From positions 47,749,797-47,813,796 of the forward strand of contig CP136061.1 in assembly GCA_032622095.1 (NCBI GenBank): DNA of 64,000 nucleotides, in the 5' to 3' direction. Positions 11,741 to 22,700 of the stretch are shown in pieces. The stretch's first letter is position 1; each line of letters opens with the position of its first letter. Both the position numbers and the translations under genes were made by a program. Under the pieces are notes generated by a model. It saw only the letters and a program-made list of their open reading frames with translations, made no database searches and had not been told where the DNA came from. Origin of the DNA: Siphonodentalium dalli (taxonomy: Eukaryota; Mollusca; Scaphopoda; Gadilida; Siphonodentaliidae).

Positions 11741-11829
11741 CTATTGTTTGATGAAAAAGCGGACATTGACTGTAAAGATGAAGATGAAAATACACCACTT
11801 CACTTGGCAGCTAAATTTGGACGATTAAA
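11741..11829 (+). CDS. TRPA1: TRPA1-like exon 2: ankyrin repeat
   Basis: The exon has 29 codons plus 2 nt. The acceptor is TTCTGCAG and the donor GTATGT. It encodes LLFDEKADIDCKDEDENTPLHLAA then KFGRL. TPLHLAA is the ankyrin consensus tetrapeptide region, 33 residues after the equivalent motif in exon 1. The split codon AA|C gives Asn with exon 3, producing GRLNIVKFIL. The preceding intron is about 10.7 kb. A 15-bp microrepeat (TTGTTGTAGACCCTT, three copies) lies about 70 bp downstream of the donor at 11889-11933. Confidence 0.85.
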
Positions 11830-14097
11830 GTATGTATTTCTCTGCTAAAGTGGGCTGCACATGATGCAATATTTGTCGTACGATCCTTGTTGTAGACCCT
11901 TTTGTTGTAGACCCTTTTGTTGTAGAACCTTGCGGTGTGGCGCACATAGTCTGATTTTAGTCATGCGACTTCTGTCTCCGTCGATTGCAATAGAGTGATT
12001 TCTACCACCAAACACGATACTATGAATATGAGATGTGTGGGTGCGACTTCATTCTCTGCTGATGAAATATTATGCTGACAGTCAAATTCTCTTTCGAAGC
12101 CAAGCATGCTATTCTCAATATTTATGCTTCTTTTGTGCGTAAAACGAAATTTTATTTAAAGTGATGTGAAACACTACGGTAGGGTGATAAAATATAAATG
12201 GAGAATAATCTTGTTCAAAGTAGTAATGTTTACAATTATTATATCGAAATTGACAACACACACCATCATTCTTATACATTAATTCAATGCAGTGACTCTC
12301 GACGGTGAAATCATTTTTGTTAATTTATCGCCGATAGATGCGTCCTGAATCGAGTAGTAAATATTACAATTGAGCGCAGTTCAAACGATGTTTTCTTTGG
12401 AGTGCTACGGTCGATTTGCTTCATTTTTCCGGCGATGTTAGTAGAATGCTACATTCATCCAGTTGACATGGCGCCTGGATACTAACCGATCATTTTCACG
12501 CACCCGAACAAGTACATAATATGTCTTTAAATAGACTTTTGAAATGGTTTGTGATTTTTTGATTAATTTTATCATTTAGAGATGAGTATTAAACATACCA
12601 CAGCATATGCATATGAGAATAAAGGCGCTATGACGCCACGTGGTTGGTGGCAAAGTCCAAAATTCCGCCTTTCTCCAGAGAGTCTGGCCCAGGCTAGCTG
12701 TTTATGCCCTGCAAACGTTGTTTGGCAGAGGATATAGAAATGGGTTCCATCTATCAAGCCGGCTAGGCCATCCGTCTGTCTGTCCGTGCATACGTACAAA
12801 CTTTGGAGCTCTATATCTCAGTTGTCGGTGGTCATAATTGAATGATCACTGGTATGCTCATGAACCACCATGGGGCATACAACGGGTTTCGTCCATTCAG
12901 TTTTTGTTGAGATATATGAAAATGGATTTTATCTTTGCATGACTAAATCCTTTAGCACACTTGAGCTCTACAAGCCACATCCCTCATTCGACCATCATCA
13001 AACTTCATAGGGATATTAGAGGTGGCCTCTAGAAGGGAGCCATTTTGTTTTCAAAAATTTCGTCGCATCAGAACTATAAGGTCGTAACTGACATTTTCAA
13101 CTTTCCGAGAAAATGAAGGTTGAAGTTTTCAGACAACATTTCTCATAATGTTGACAAAGCATGACGTATTGTTGTATTTATCCCAATGAAAACTTGCATT
13201 AGCTGTCCATTGAACCACATATTTTTTCTGTTTACTCCCTCGTTTTCTTTTAAAAAGCAATATCTTGTTTGAAGATACAACCTTTTGCGTATGCCAACGA
13301 CGATTGGTTTCCATGCTATAAGGAAGTTGTGCTAATAAATACAGATTAAGCTAAATATGGTGGCAATCGCATGTGTCTATGAACTAAAAAGTGCGTATTA
13401 TACACTATGAATATTCACTCATGTGCATCATCATACAGAAATTTGTGGAACAATCACAAAATTTAAATCACCAAATGATCACATGACTAACATGGAGATA
13501 TGACCATATAGCATGCATTTGAGAATTTACAAACAGTACAAAACAGAAGTCACGTGGACAACCTGAAGCATCCGATTGGCTGCTGTTGGACATACGACCT
13601 TATAGCACGAATAATTGTGAAGATCGCTGGAGATACGACATTTGTGTCACTGGTTTGTGAGAATATTTGCCATCCAATGCAAAAACAGTTTGGCCCATCG
13701 GATTGGATTTTTTCTCACGATTCGATTGATATCAAATACTCATTTCCCGCCAAAATGGAGTTGCGACCTTATAGTTCTGATGCTACAATTTGTTAAAAAA
13801 TTTAATTTGGATTTTACATTTAAATCCATAGGCACTTTCTGCAGTCCACATGTGTTGAAGGAATGTATTGAAAATTTAGAGCCATGTTTTGGACCACTTC
13901 TCGATGAATAACATGGCTGCAGCCAGCCATCTTGGTTTTACTCTTTGCTTGATTTAATCCTTCGGCACAACCTACTGGCCACATCCCTCATCATAGACTA
14001 TTCCAATGGGGTTAAAATATTGTAATTTTTACAGCATATTATAAGGTTCATTCTTCATCATGAGCTGTGAATGTTTAAAATATCGTAATTTTTACAG
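11830..14097 (+). other. Intron 2 (about 2.3 kb)
   Basis: 12160-12500 is a diverged copy of a dispersed repeat also at 44963-45300. 12570-14000 is a low-complexity dispersed repeat with an internal diverged duplication (around 12930-13010 and 13930-14000, both with CCACATCCCTCAT). The last 85 bp duplicates the exon 3 acceptor. No gene seen. Confidence 0.55.
12160..12500 (+). repeat. Dispersed repeat, homologous to 44963-45300
   Basis: Shared ordered landmarks: GTGATGTGAAAC, AAATGGAGAATAATCTTG, TTGACAACACAC, GAATCGAG and ATCCAGTTGACA. Diverged; class unknown. Confidence 0.65.
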
Positions 14098-14135
14098 CAT
14101 TGTGAAGTTCATTCTTGAAAAAGACAATCGAGCTG
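14012..14135 (+). repeat. Tandem duplication of the exon 3 acceptor and exon start
   Basis: Bases 14012-14073 resemble 14074-14135. Both read AAAATAT-TGTAATTTTTACAG or AAAATATCGTAATTTTTACAG, then CAT, AAGTTCATTCTT-like bases and GAGCTGTGAATG. The second copy is the true exon border. The first keeps the polypyrimidine tract and AG (14033-14034), exactly 63 bp upstream, but its exon-like part hits TAA at once. Confidence 0.8.
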
Positions 14136-14244
14136 TGAATGATGAAGAAATGAACTCCGACACACCACTCCATATTGCTGCCTTATTTGGAAATTACAAA
14201 ATAGCTAATGTTCTCATTGAATGTGGTGCCGATGTTACTGCAAG
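14098..14244 (+). CDS. TRPA1: TRPA1-like exon 3: ankyrin repeats, flanked by duplicated splice sites
   Basis: The exon has 147 nt, 1 nt then 48 codons then 2 nt. The acceptor is TTTTTACAG and the donor GCAAG|GTAAGT. It encodes IVKFILEKDNRAV, then TPLHIAALFGNYKIANVLIE and CGADVTA, a full ankyrin repeat plus the linker to the next. Both junctions are duplicated. A degenerate copy of the acceptor and exon start lies 63 bp upstream, and the exon 3' end plus donor is repeated about nine more times directly downstream (14245-14602). Using the upstream acceptor gives a TAA after two codons, and any downstream donor would read TAA at 14246, so the annotated borders are the only productive ones. Confidence 0.87.
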
Positions 14245-14602
14245 GTAAGTGTTCTCATCGAATATGGTGCCAATGTCACTGCATGGTGAGTGTTCTCATC
14301 GAATATGGTGCTGATATCACCGCGATGTGAGTGTTCTCATCAAATACGATGCCGATATCACTGCGAGGTGAGTGTTTTCATCAAATATGGTGCCAATGTC
14401 ACTGCGAGGTGAGTGTTCTCATTGAATATGGTGCCAATGTGTCTGTGAGGAGGTGTTTTTATCAAATACTATGCCGATGTCTCTACAAGGTGTGTGTTCT
14501 TATCGAATAAGGTGCCAATGTCACTGCGTGGTGAGTGTTCTCATAGAATAAGGTGCCGATGTGACTTCGAGGTGGGTGTTCTCATGGAATATGGTGCCGA
14601 TT
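14209..14602 (+). repeat. 41-bp minisatellite built from exon 3 end plus its 5' splice site
   Basis: The phase TTCTCAT recurs at 14211, 14252, 14293, 14334, 14375, 14416, 14456, 14497, 14538 and 14579: nine steps of 41 bp with one of 40. The first unit is coding (VLIECGADVTAR) plus GTAAGT. Later units keep GAATATGGTGCC, ACTGCG and mostly GTGAGT, so at least four carry a good donor consensus, including GCGAG|GTGAGT twice. Confidence 0.93.
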
Positions 14603-15200
14603 AAAAAAAAACACTTTGATTTACACGAACAATTGGCATAAATTAATTGTTATTCTCATCAAAGACACATTATGCACTGAACTACATGGTATATCCTTTT
14701 CTTTTCTACAAAAGGGTAGATTGAGACACTAATTTTATTATTAGTTGTTGGTTTCTGTTATGGTGTCCAACTTACAAGTTTCCAAAAAATTTGAAAATCA
14801 CATGTATAACTGCTTAGTACTTCAACATTGCCAACTGTTGGAAATTATTTAATCTGATTGACACCCCTATGGTTAGAAATATTTCGAAGTGTCTTCAGCT
14901 TCCTGAAATTTTATGAAAATCATGTGACAATGTTTTCTCTTATATATTCGAGTATCCCATAGGGAGCCTCACATATATAAGAGAACACTAGCAATATTTA
15001 CTTTGTAAGCCAGTGTATACTCTTACATAAAAATTTCAACCTGATTTTGGGAAATATTCGACAAATTAAAAAAAAAAAAATTTCACACTGAATAGGGTCT
15101 ACTGGTTTAAAAATCAAACTGTTAGATCAATTTTTATGTATTCTGGTTGAACATTTCCAACGGGTGCTGTGTAGTTACAAGATCATCTCATCAATTCCCC

Positions 15201-16339
15201 GTAGTGTGTAAATCAGTAAAACAGCAGTGTGTAAATTGGTTAAACAGCAGTGTGTATATCAGTAAAACAGCAGTGTGTATATCAGTAAAACAGCAGTGTG
15301 TAAATCAGTAAAACAACAGTGTGTAAATCAGTAAAACAACAGTGTGTAAATCAGTAAAACAACAGTGTGTAAATCAGTAAAACAACAGTGTGTAAATCAG
15401 TAAAACAACAGTGTGTAAATCAGTAAAACAGCAGTGTGTACATCAGTAAAACAGCAGTGTGTAAATCAGTAAAACAACAGTGTGTAAATTGGTTAAACAG
15501 CAGTGTGTATATCAGTAAAACAGCAGTGTGTATATCAGTAAAACAGCAGTGTGTAAATCAGTAAAACAGCAGTGTGTAAATCAGTAAAACAGCAGTGTGT
15601 AAATTGGTTAAACAGCAGTGTGTATATCAGTAAAACAGCAGTGTGTATATCAGTAAAACAGCAGTGTGTAAATCAGTAAAACAACAGTGTGTAAATCAGT
15701 AAAACAACAGTGTGTAAATCAGTAAAACAACAGTGTGTAAATCAGTAAAACAACAGTGTGTAAATCAGTAAAACAGCAGTGTGTAAATCAGAAAAGCAAC
15801 AGTGTGTAAATCAGTAAAACAACAGTGTGTAAATCAGTAAAACAGCAGTGTATAAATCAGTAAAACAGCAGTGTGTAAATCAGTAAAACAGCAGTGTGTA
15901 AATCAGTAAAACAACAGTGTGTAAATCAGTAAAACAGCAGTGTGTAAATCAGTAAAACAGCAGTGTGTAAATCAGTAAAACAGCAGTGTGTAAATCAGTA
16001 AAACAACAGTGTGTATATCAGTAAAACAACAGTGTGTAAATCAGTAAAACAACAGTGTGTAAATCAGTAAAACAGCAGTGTGTAAATCAGTAAAACAACA
16101 GTGTGTATATCAGTACAACAGCAGTGTGTTAATCAGTAAAACAACAGTGTGTATATCAGTAAAACAACAGTGTGTAAATCAGTAAAACAACAGTGAGTAA
16201 ATCAGTAAAACAACAGTGTGTAAATCAGTAAAACAACAGTGTGTAAATCAGTAAAACAGCAGTGTGTAAATCAGTAAAACAACAGTGTGAAAATCAGTAA
16301 AACAGCAGTGTGTAAATCAGTAAAACAGAAGTGTGTAAA
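15201..16339 (+). repeat. 23-bp intronic minisatellite (about 49 copies)
   Basis: Unit CAGTGTGTAAATCAGTAAAA plus CAG or CAA; variants have TATATC, AATTGG or a GCAG/ACAG alternation. It shows block-wise repetition, for example the AATTGGTTAAACAGC variant followed by two TATATC variants near 15235, 15487 and 15602. No coding potential. Confidence 0.95.
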
Positions 16340-16529
16340 GTAATGGTTATACCCATAACTGTTTCCTTTCATTTGTTTTGTATAGCTATTTTAGATTTTT
16401 AATTACTTGTCTTAGACTACAACTTTGAAGTCAAATATTGCTTTATGTTTATATATAAATGTAAAGTGTTTTAGAACATTTTATACAATGGATTTTACGC
16501 TTTATAAAATAAATTATTATTCTTCAATG

Positions 16530-18035
16530 TGTTAACATTGAAGTATATTGTAATTCTTATTTTTTTCCTTTTTATTATTATTATAAAACACCTTATATCT
16601 CAGAAACCGCCAGGTCGATTGATTTGATATTTCCTACTCATATACATCCACGAAAAGTTAGTTTTATGCACTTACCGATATTTTTGTCCGACCTTGACAT
16701 TGACCTTGACCGTCGCCAGTAATTTTGTTGCAAAAAATAGTTTGTCCTAATTTGACCAAACTCACAGAGTGGTATCGCATGGCAAAGACGATTAAGATGC
16801 AATATAAACTAGGTCAATCGGTCAAAAAATGGCGGAGTAATGGCGGTTTGATTATAGCCACATTTAAACTAGATTGAACTTTTATTGAGCTTGGATCTCT
16901 TATGGGTCAAAAATTGATTGACCGATTAGAATGATTTTTGGTATATATATAGCGTTCGTCCTGAGCTATAAATCCGACTGGGTGTGAATTTCGTACGACC
17001 TTGACCTTTGCACTAAACGCTCTTCATGTGCATTACTGTTGTCCACGTATCTCCTCCGGAACGGCTTGAGATATCGAGTTCGGACTTGCATTATTAGTTT
17101 CCTTCCATCATGTGCTACAAACACGCGAAAAATGGTATGGATAGCACTTCCGGTTCGAAAGTTCGGTATTGGTCGAAGAATCGGTGAAAAACTTTTTTCT
17201 TCTGAATTTGACCAAATTCATAGGGCGGCATCGCTAGTCCGAACTGAAGACAACGCCGTACAAATTAGCGCAATCGACCAAAAACTGACGTCACAGCACC
17301 CGATTCAAATGTTGACTTTTAGGTATCCTGCAAGGTGTGAGCCTTGTCCTGATTTCTTTGAAAAAGGCGAATAGATCCAAAACGACTCTACCGATTGCCT
17401 TGATTTTTTGTACGTACATAGCTCCCATCCTTGGCTATTGACTGGACCGGTGCGGAGTTTGTCCGACCTTGACCTTGACACAAAACGCTCTTCATGTTGA
17501 TTACTGTTGTGTACGTATCTCCTTCGGAACGGATAGAGATAGAAAGACGGGACAACTTCGAGTATGTAGGTTAACTAATGCTTTCGAAGTGGGCGCATTT
17601 TGGTATAGCTCCGATGTGCCAAAAAAAAAGCTCGGTAGGTGTCGAAAATTTGATGTCGTTATTTTAAGAAATTTTTGCATTTTCCTAGGAATTTGTTCTA
17701 ACTTTATATCTATGGTCTATTGGATACGCTGATCACGAATAACGAAGTATGTTTTGGCTCCGATCAAAAATGGCGGAGTTACGCCATCTTGAATATTGGA
17801 CAATCCCAGTTTTTACCGGTTTTTGTGCTATATCTCAGGAACGGCTCATCGGATATCAATCGGACAAAAACTAGAAGGTGTGTGATTGTTGCCACACATT
17901 ATGACGTTTGCCCAGTCCACGCATACAAAAAATGGTTGCGATAGCTCTTCCCCTTGGTAAACATTGAAGTATCGAAATTGCAGTGCAATTTCAATTTCAT
18001 TCTAGTTATTATTATTATTATTAGTTATAAAATTT
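16530..18035 (+). repeat. Dispersed repeat with two internal ~478-bp copies
   Basis: Contains GACCTTGACATTGACCTTG at its left and two paralogous segments: GTACGACCTTGACCTTTGCA then ACGCTCTTCATGTGCATTAC near 17000, and GTCCGACCTTGACCTTGACA then ACGCTCTTCATGTTGATTAC near 17470. The end is an ATT trinucleotide run. The type is unclassified; similar ACCTTGACCT-rich repeats occur in mollusc genomes (recall, not checked). Confidence 0.55.
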
Positions 18036-18044
18036 CTCTTACAG

Positions 18045-18156
18045 AAATTTAAATTTATGGACACCACTTGACTCTGCTGCATCAGAAGGTTGGACAAAAA
18101 CTGCCAAATTGTTAATAGAAGAGGGTGCTCATCTTGAGGCTACGGACAAAGCAAAT
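18045..18156 (+). CDS. TRPA1: TRPA1-like exon 4: ankyrin repeat
   Basis: The exon has 112 nt, 1 nt then 37 codons, leaving phase 0. The acceptor TCTCTTACAG lies just after a TTATTATTATTATTA run that ends an upstream repeat element. The donor is AAT|GTAAGT. It encodes NLNLWTPLDSAASEGW then TKTAKLLIEEGAHLEATDKA, an ankyrin repeat with the variant TPLDSAA. The reading continues into exon 5 as DKAN-TTPLHLAS with exact 33-residue spacing, which shows that no exon is missing in the 14.9-kb intron that follows. The donor region is duplicated 50 bp downstream with GC in place of GT. Confidence 0.86.
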
Positions 18157-18237
18157 GTAAGTCGACCAGTGATAAATAGATTGGCTTAATTGCCTTTACT
18201 TTGAATGCAAGTCGACCAGTGATGAATAGACTGGCTT
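18154..18237 (+). repeat. Duplicated exon 4 donor region
   Basis: 18154-18187 (AATGTAAGTCGACCAGTGAT and on) is repeated at 18204-18237 (AATGCAAGTCGACCAGTGAT and on) with a 50-bp period and few differences. The first copy is the functional donor (AAT|GTAAGT). In the second the GT is GC. Confidence 0.85.
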
Positions 18238-18462
18238 GCCAGAGATGCCACATGTCCCTGACAAAATTAGTAATAACACTAAAAGTACCTATATAAAAAG
18301 AATATATAAGACAAATTTCTTATTTTTAACACTTCAAATTTAAATTTTCCACGACCCCAAAAACATTGCCAGAAATGCAATAATAGATAGTGGTAGAACA
18401 TTCGTCTTTCCTATATTTTGATAATACATAGAGAATTTGATATCAAACAAAATAGGATCGTA

Positions 18463-18675
18463 CAGTTATACCCTAAATAATCAACTCCTTAACCACAGCA
18501 AAATTATGGGTAATTTTTCAGGATTTAGATGGAAATATGGCTTGTTGCCATTCTTCGGAAAGCTCTCAGTGAGAGCTTTCCGATGAATGGCAACAAGCCA
18601 TATTTCTGACTAAATCATGAAAAATTACCCATAATTCTGCTGTGGTTAAGGAGTCGATTATTTAGGGCATTACTG
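18463..18675 (+). mobile_element. Palindromic MITE, full length
   Basis: Ends CAGTTATACCC / GGGCATTACTG with TA flanks; arms meet at GCTCTCAGTGAGAGC. Confidence 0.88.
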
Positions 18676-19547
18676 TATGTGCAGCAGTTCTCGTTCCAAA
18701 CATGTTATGTTACTAGAATCTATACAAAAAGTGAAATAGTTTTCGAAAAAATTAGCCTGGAACCCTGATGACATCTTTAACCCTTTCTATACTAGTACTT
18801 AATGGATTGTTCCATTCAGTTATATAAGTATCATTGGAGAAGAACATGTATAAATTTGGTTGAAATTAGTGCTTAACATATTTGTATCAGCTTTGGTGCC
18901 TCTCCCCTCCCCATTCCTGACTTAAACGGTGCCACCTTTGACATATTTAAACCATGTACATCAGACTCCTGATATCATGGAGATGATCATGTATAAGTTT
19001 GGTACTTGGCAACTAAACAATTTCTTATCAAATTTAGTGCCCCGCATCTCTCACTCAAATTTAAATCACACGATAAGATTCCTCGTATCATGGAGAAGAA
19101 TATATATCATTTTGGTGAAAATCGTTGTTAAAAATAGTTTTTGTTTATCAATGTTTGGTGCTCCTCTCCCCATCTGTACACCCTTGACTTGAATATCGCC
19201 ATATCATTATGTATAACGTACTATAAGTATGGTGGAAGTCGGCAAATGACAGACACACTATTTCAAGGCTTGGTGTTTATGATGTTCAGAATTTGATCCC
19301 AATAAAAAATCTTTAAAACAATGGTCAATTCCAATGACGTTGTCTGTACAATTTAAAAATTTATAATGTCTGATGTACGCGCAGTTGTAAATAAATAAAT
19401 AGTTCTTTATTGGTGGGACAAATTAATTGCGATAAACAAAATAAACAAGGTGAGCCACTCCTTATAATTCATGTATAAGAATGACGTTTTGTGGTGCATT
19501 CTCTATTCCCACCAATTGCCCACAGCAGAGGGTTTCACATCCATTTA

Positions 19548-19745
19548 ATCTGGGCATCACAGGGTAACACTGCTAGAAGATAATAAAAGCAGACGACAGA
19601 CAGATAAACAGATAACACAAGAGCAGAAGGATTAATATTTGTTGGTGGGAAATGTTCAGATAATAATTTCGTTTGTTGACTTATTATCTGAACATTTCCT
19701 AAGGGATAACTACTCATCATTGAGTATTTAGTTCACATCACTTTA
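19548..19745 (+). repeat. Left flank of the satellite: diverged unit plus hairpin spacer
   Basis: 19548-19625 is a diverged copy of the satellite unit (AGATAATAAAAGCAGACGAC visible). It is followed by a spacer with a perfect 19-bp stem: GGAAATGTTCAGATAATAA at 19648-19666 and its complement at 19681-19699. The same spacer (decayed stem) recurs right of the array, and a relative occurs near 61270. Confidence 0.8.
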
Positions 19746-22700
19746 ACCCTGGCAACGCAAGGTAACCCTGATAACAGATAATAAAAGCAGACAGCAGACA
19801 GATAATACAAGAGCACTACAATGTAACATGGGCAACTCCAAGTAACCCTGATAACAGATAATAAAAGCAGACGGCAGACAGATAAACATATAATAAAAGC
19901 AGACAGCAGACAGATAATACAAGAGCACTACAATGTAACATGGGCAACTCCAAGTAACCCTGATAACAGATAATAAAAGCAGACGGCAGACAGATAAACA
20001 GATAATAAAAGAGCACTACAATGTAACATGGGCAACTCCAAGTAACCCTGATAACAGATAATAAAAGCAGACGGCAGGCAGATAAACAGATAATACAAGA
20101 GCACTACAATGTAACATGGGCAACTCCAAGTAACCCTGATAACAGATAATAAAAGCAGACGGCAGACAGATAAACAGATAATACAAGAGCACTACAATGT
20201 AACATGGGCAACTCCAAGTAACCCTGATAACAGATAATAAAAGCAGACGGCAGGCAGATAAACAGATAATACAAGAGCACTACAATGTAACATGGGCAAC
20301 TCCAAGTAACCCTGATAACAGATAATAAAAGCAGACGGCAGGCAGATAAACAGATAATACAAGAGCACTACAATGTAACATGGGCAACTCCAAGTAACCC
20401 TGATAACAGATAATAAAAGCAGACGGCAGGCAGATAAACAGATAATACAAGAGCACTACAATGTAACATGGGCAACTCCAAGTAACCCTGATAACAGATA
20501 ATAAAAGCAGACGGCAGGCAGATAAACAGATAATAAAACAGCACTACAATGTAACATGGGCAACTCCAAGTAACCCTGATAACAGATAATAAAAGCAGAC
20601 GGCAGGCAGATAAACAGATAATACAAGAGCACTACAATGTAACATGGGCAACTCCAAGTAACCCTGATAACAGATAATAAAAGCAGTCGACAGACAGATA
20701 ATACAAGAGCACTACAATGTAACATGGGCAACTCCAAGTAACCCTGATAACAGATAATAAAAGCAGACGGCAGACAGATAAACAGATAATAAAAGAGCAC
20801 TACAATGTAACATGGGCAACTCCAAGTAACCCTGATAACAGATAATAAAAGCAGACGGCAGACAGATAAACAGATAATACAAGAGCACTACAATGTAACA
20901 TGGGCAACTCCAAGTAACCCTGATAACAGATAATAAAAGCAGACGGCAGGCAGATAAACAGATAATACAAGAGCACTACAATGTAACATGGGCAACTCCA
21001 AGTAACCCTGATAACAGATAATAAAAGCAGTCGGCAGACAGATAAACAGATAATACAAGAGCACTACAATGTAACATGGGCAACTCCAAGTAACCCTGAT
21101 AACAGATAATAAAAGCAGACGGCAGACAGATAAACAGATCATACAAGAGCATTACAATGTAACATGGGCAACTCCAAGTAACCCTGATAACAGATAATAA
21201 AAGCAGACGGCAGGCAGATAAACAGATAATACAAGAGCACTACAATGTAACATGGGCAACTCCAAGTAACTATGATAACAGATAATAAAAGCAGACAGCA
21301 GACAGATAAACAGATAATACAAGAGCATTACAATGTAACATGGGCAACTCCAAGTAACCCTGATAACAGATAATAAAAGCAGACGGCAGACAGATAAACA
21401 GATAATACAAGAGCATTACAATGTAACATGGGCAACTCCAAGTAACCCTGATAACAGATAATAAAAGCAGACGGCAGACAGATAAACAGATAATACAAGA
21501 GCATTACAATGTAACATGGGCAACTCCAAGTAACCCTGATAACAGATAATAAAAGCAGACGGCAGACAGATAATACAAGAGCACTACAATGTAACATGGG
21601 CAACTCCAAGTAACCCTGATAACAGATAATAAAAGCAGACGGCAGACAGATAAACAGATCATACAAGAGCACTACAATGTAACATGGGCAACTCCAAGTA
21701 ACCCTGATAACAGATAATAAAAGCAGACGGCAGGCAGATAAACAGATCATACAAGGCACTACAATGTAACATGGGCAACTCCAAGTAACCCTGATAACAG
21801 ATAATAAAAGCAGACGGCAGGCAGATAAACAGATCATACAAGGCACTACAATGTAACATGGGCAACTCCAAGTAACCCTGATAACAGATAATAAAAGCAG
21901 ACGGCAGGCAGATAAACAGATAATACAAGAGCACTACAATGTAACATGGGCAACTCCAAGTAACCCTGATAACAGATAATAAAAGCAGACGGCAGACAGA
22001 TAAACATATAATACAAGAGCATTACAATGTAACATGGGCAACTCCAAGTAACCCTGATAACAGATAATAAAAGCAGACAGCAGACAGATAATAAAAGAGC
22101 ACTACAATGTAACATGGGCAACTCCAAGTAACCCTGATAACAGATAATAAAAGCAGACGGCAGACAGATAAACAGATAATACAAGAGCACTACAATGTAA
22201 CATGGGCAACTCCAAGTAACCCTGATAACAGATAATAAAAGCAGACGGCAGGCAGATAAACAGATAATACAAGAGCACTACAATGTAACATGGGCAACTC
22301 CAAGTAACCCTGATAACAGATAATAAAAGCAGACGGCAGGCAGATAAACAGATAATACAAGAGCACTACAATGTAACATGGGCAACTCCAAGTAACCCTG
22401 ATAACAGATAATAAAAGCAGACGGCAGGCAGATAAACAGATAATACAAGAGCACTACAATGTAACATGGGCAACTCCAAGTAACCCTGATAACAGATAAT
22501 AAAAGCAGACGGCAGGCAGATAAACAGATAATAAAAGAGCACTACAATGTAACATGGGCAACTCCAAGTAACCCTGATAACAGATAATAAAAGCAGACGG
22601 CAGACAGATAATACAAGAGCATTACAATGTAACATGGGCAACTCCAAGTAACCCTGATAACAGATAATAAAAGCAGACGGCAGGCAGATAAACAGATAAT

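Larger units (their letters stand above)
14245..18044 (+). other. Intron 3 (about 3.8 kb)
   Basis: Starts directly with the 41-bp donor-derived minisatellite, followed by a decayed hairpin repeat (about 14914-15000), the 23-bp minisatellite (15201-16339) and a dispersed repeat (about 16530-18035). The last contains two diverged ~478-bp internal copies, marked by ACGCTCTTCATGT at about 17018 and 17484. Its ATTATTATTATTAT tail abuts the exon 4 acceptor. ORFs inside are short and overlap repeat copies. Confidence 0.6.

Noticed and set aside
15201-16339. CRISPR-like regular array
   Set aside because: Contiguous tandem repeats with no unique spacers, in an intron of an animal gene.
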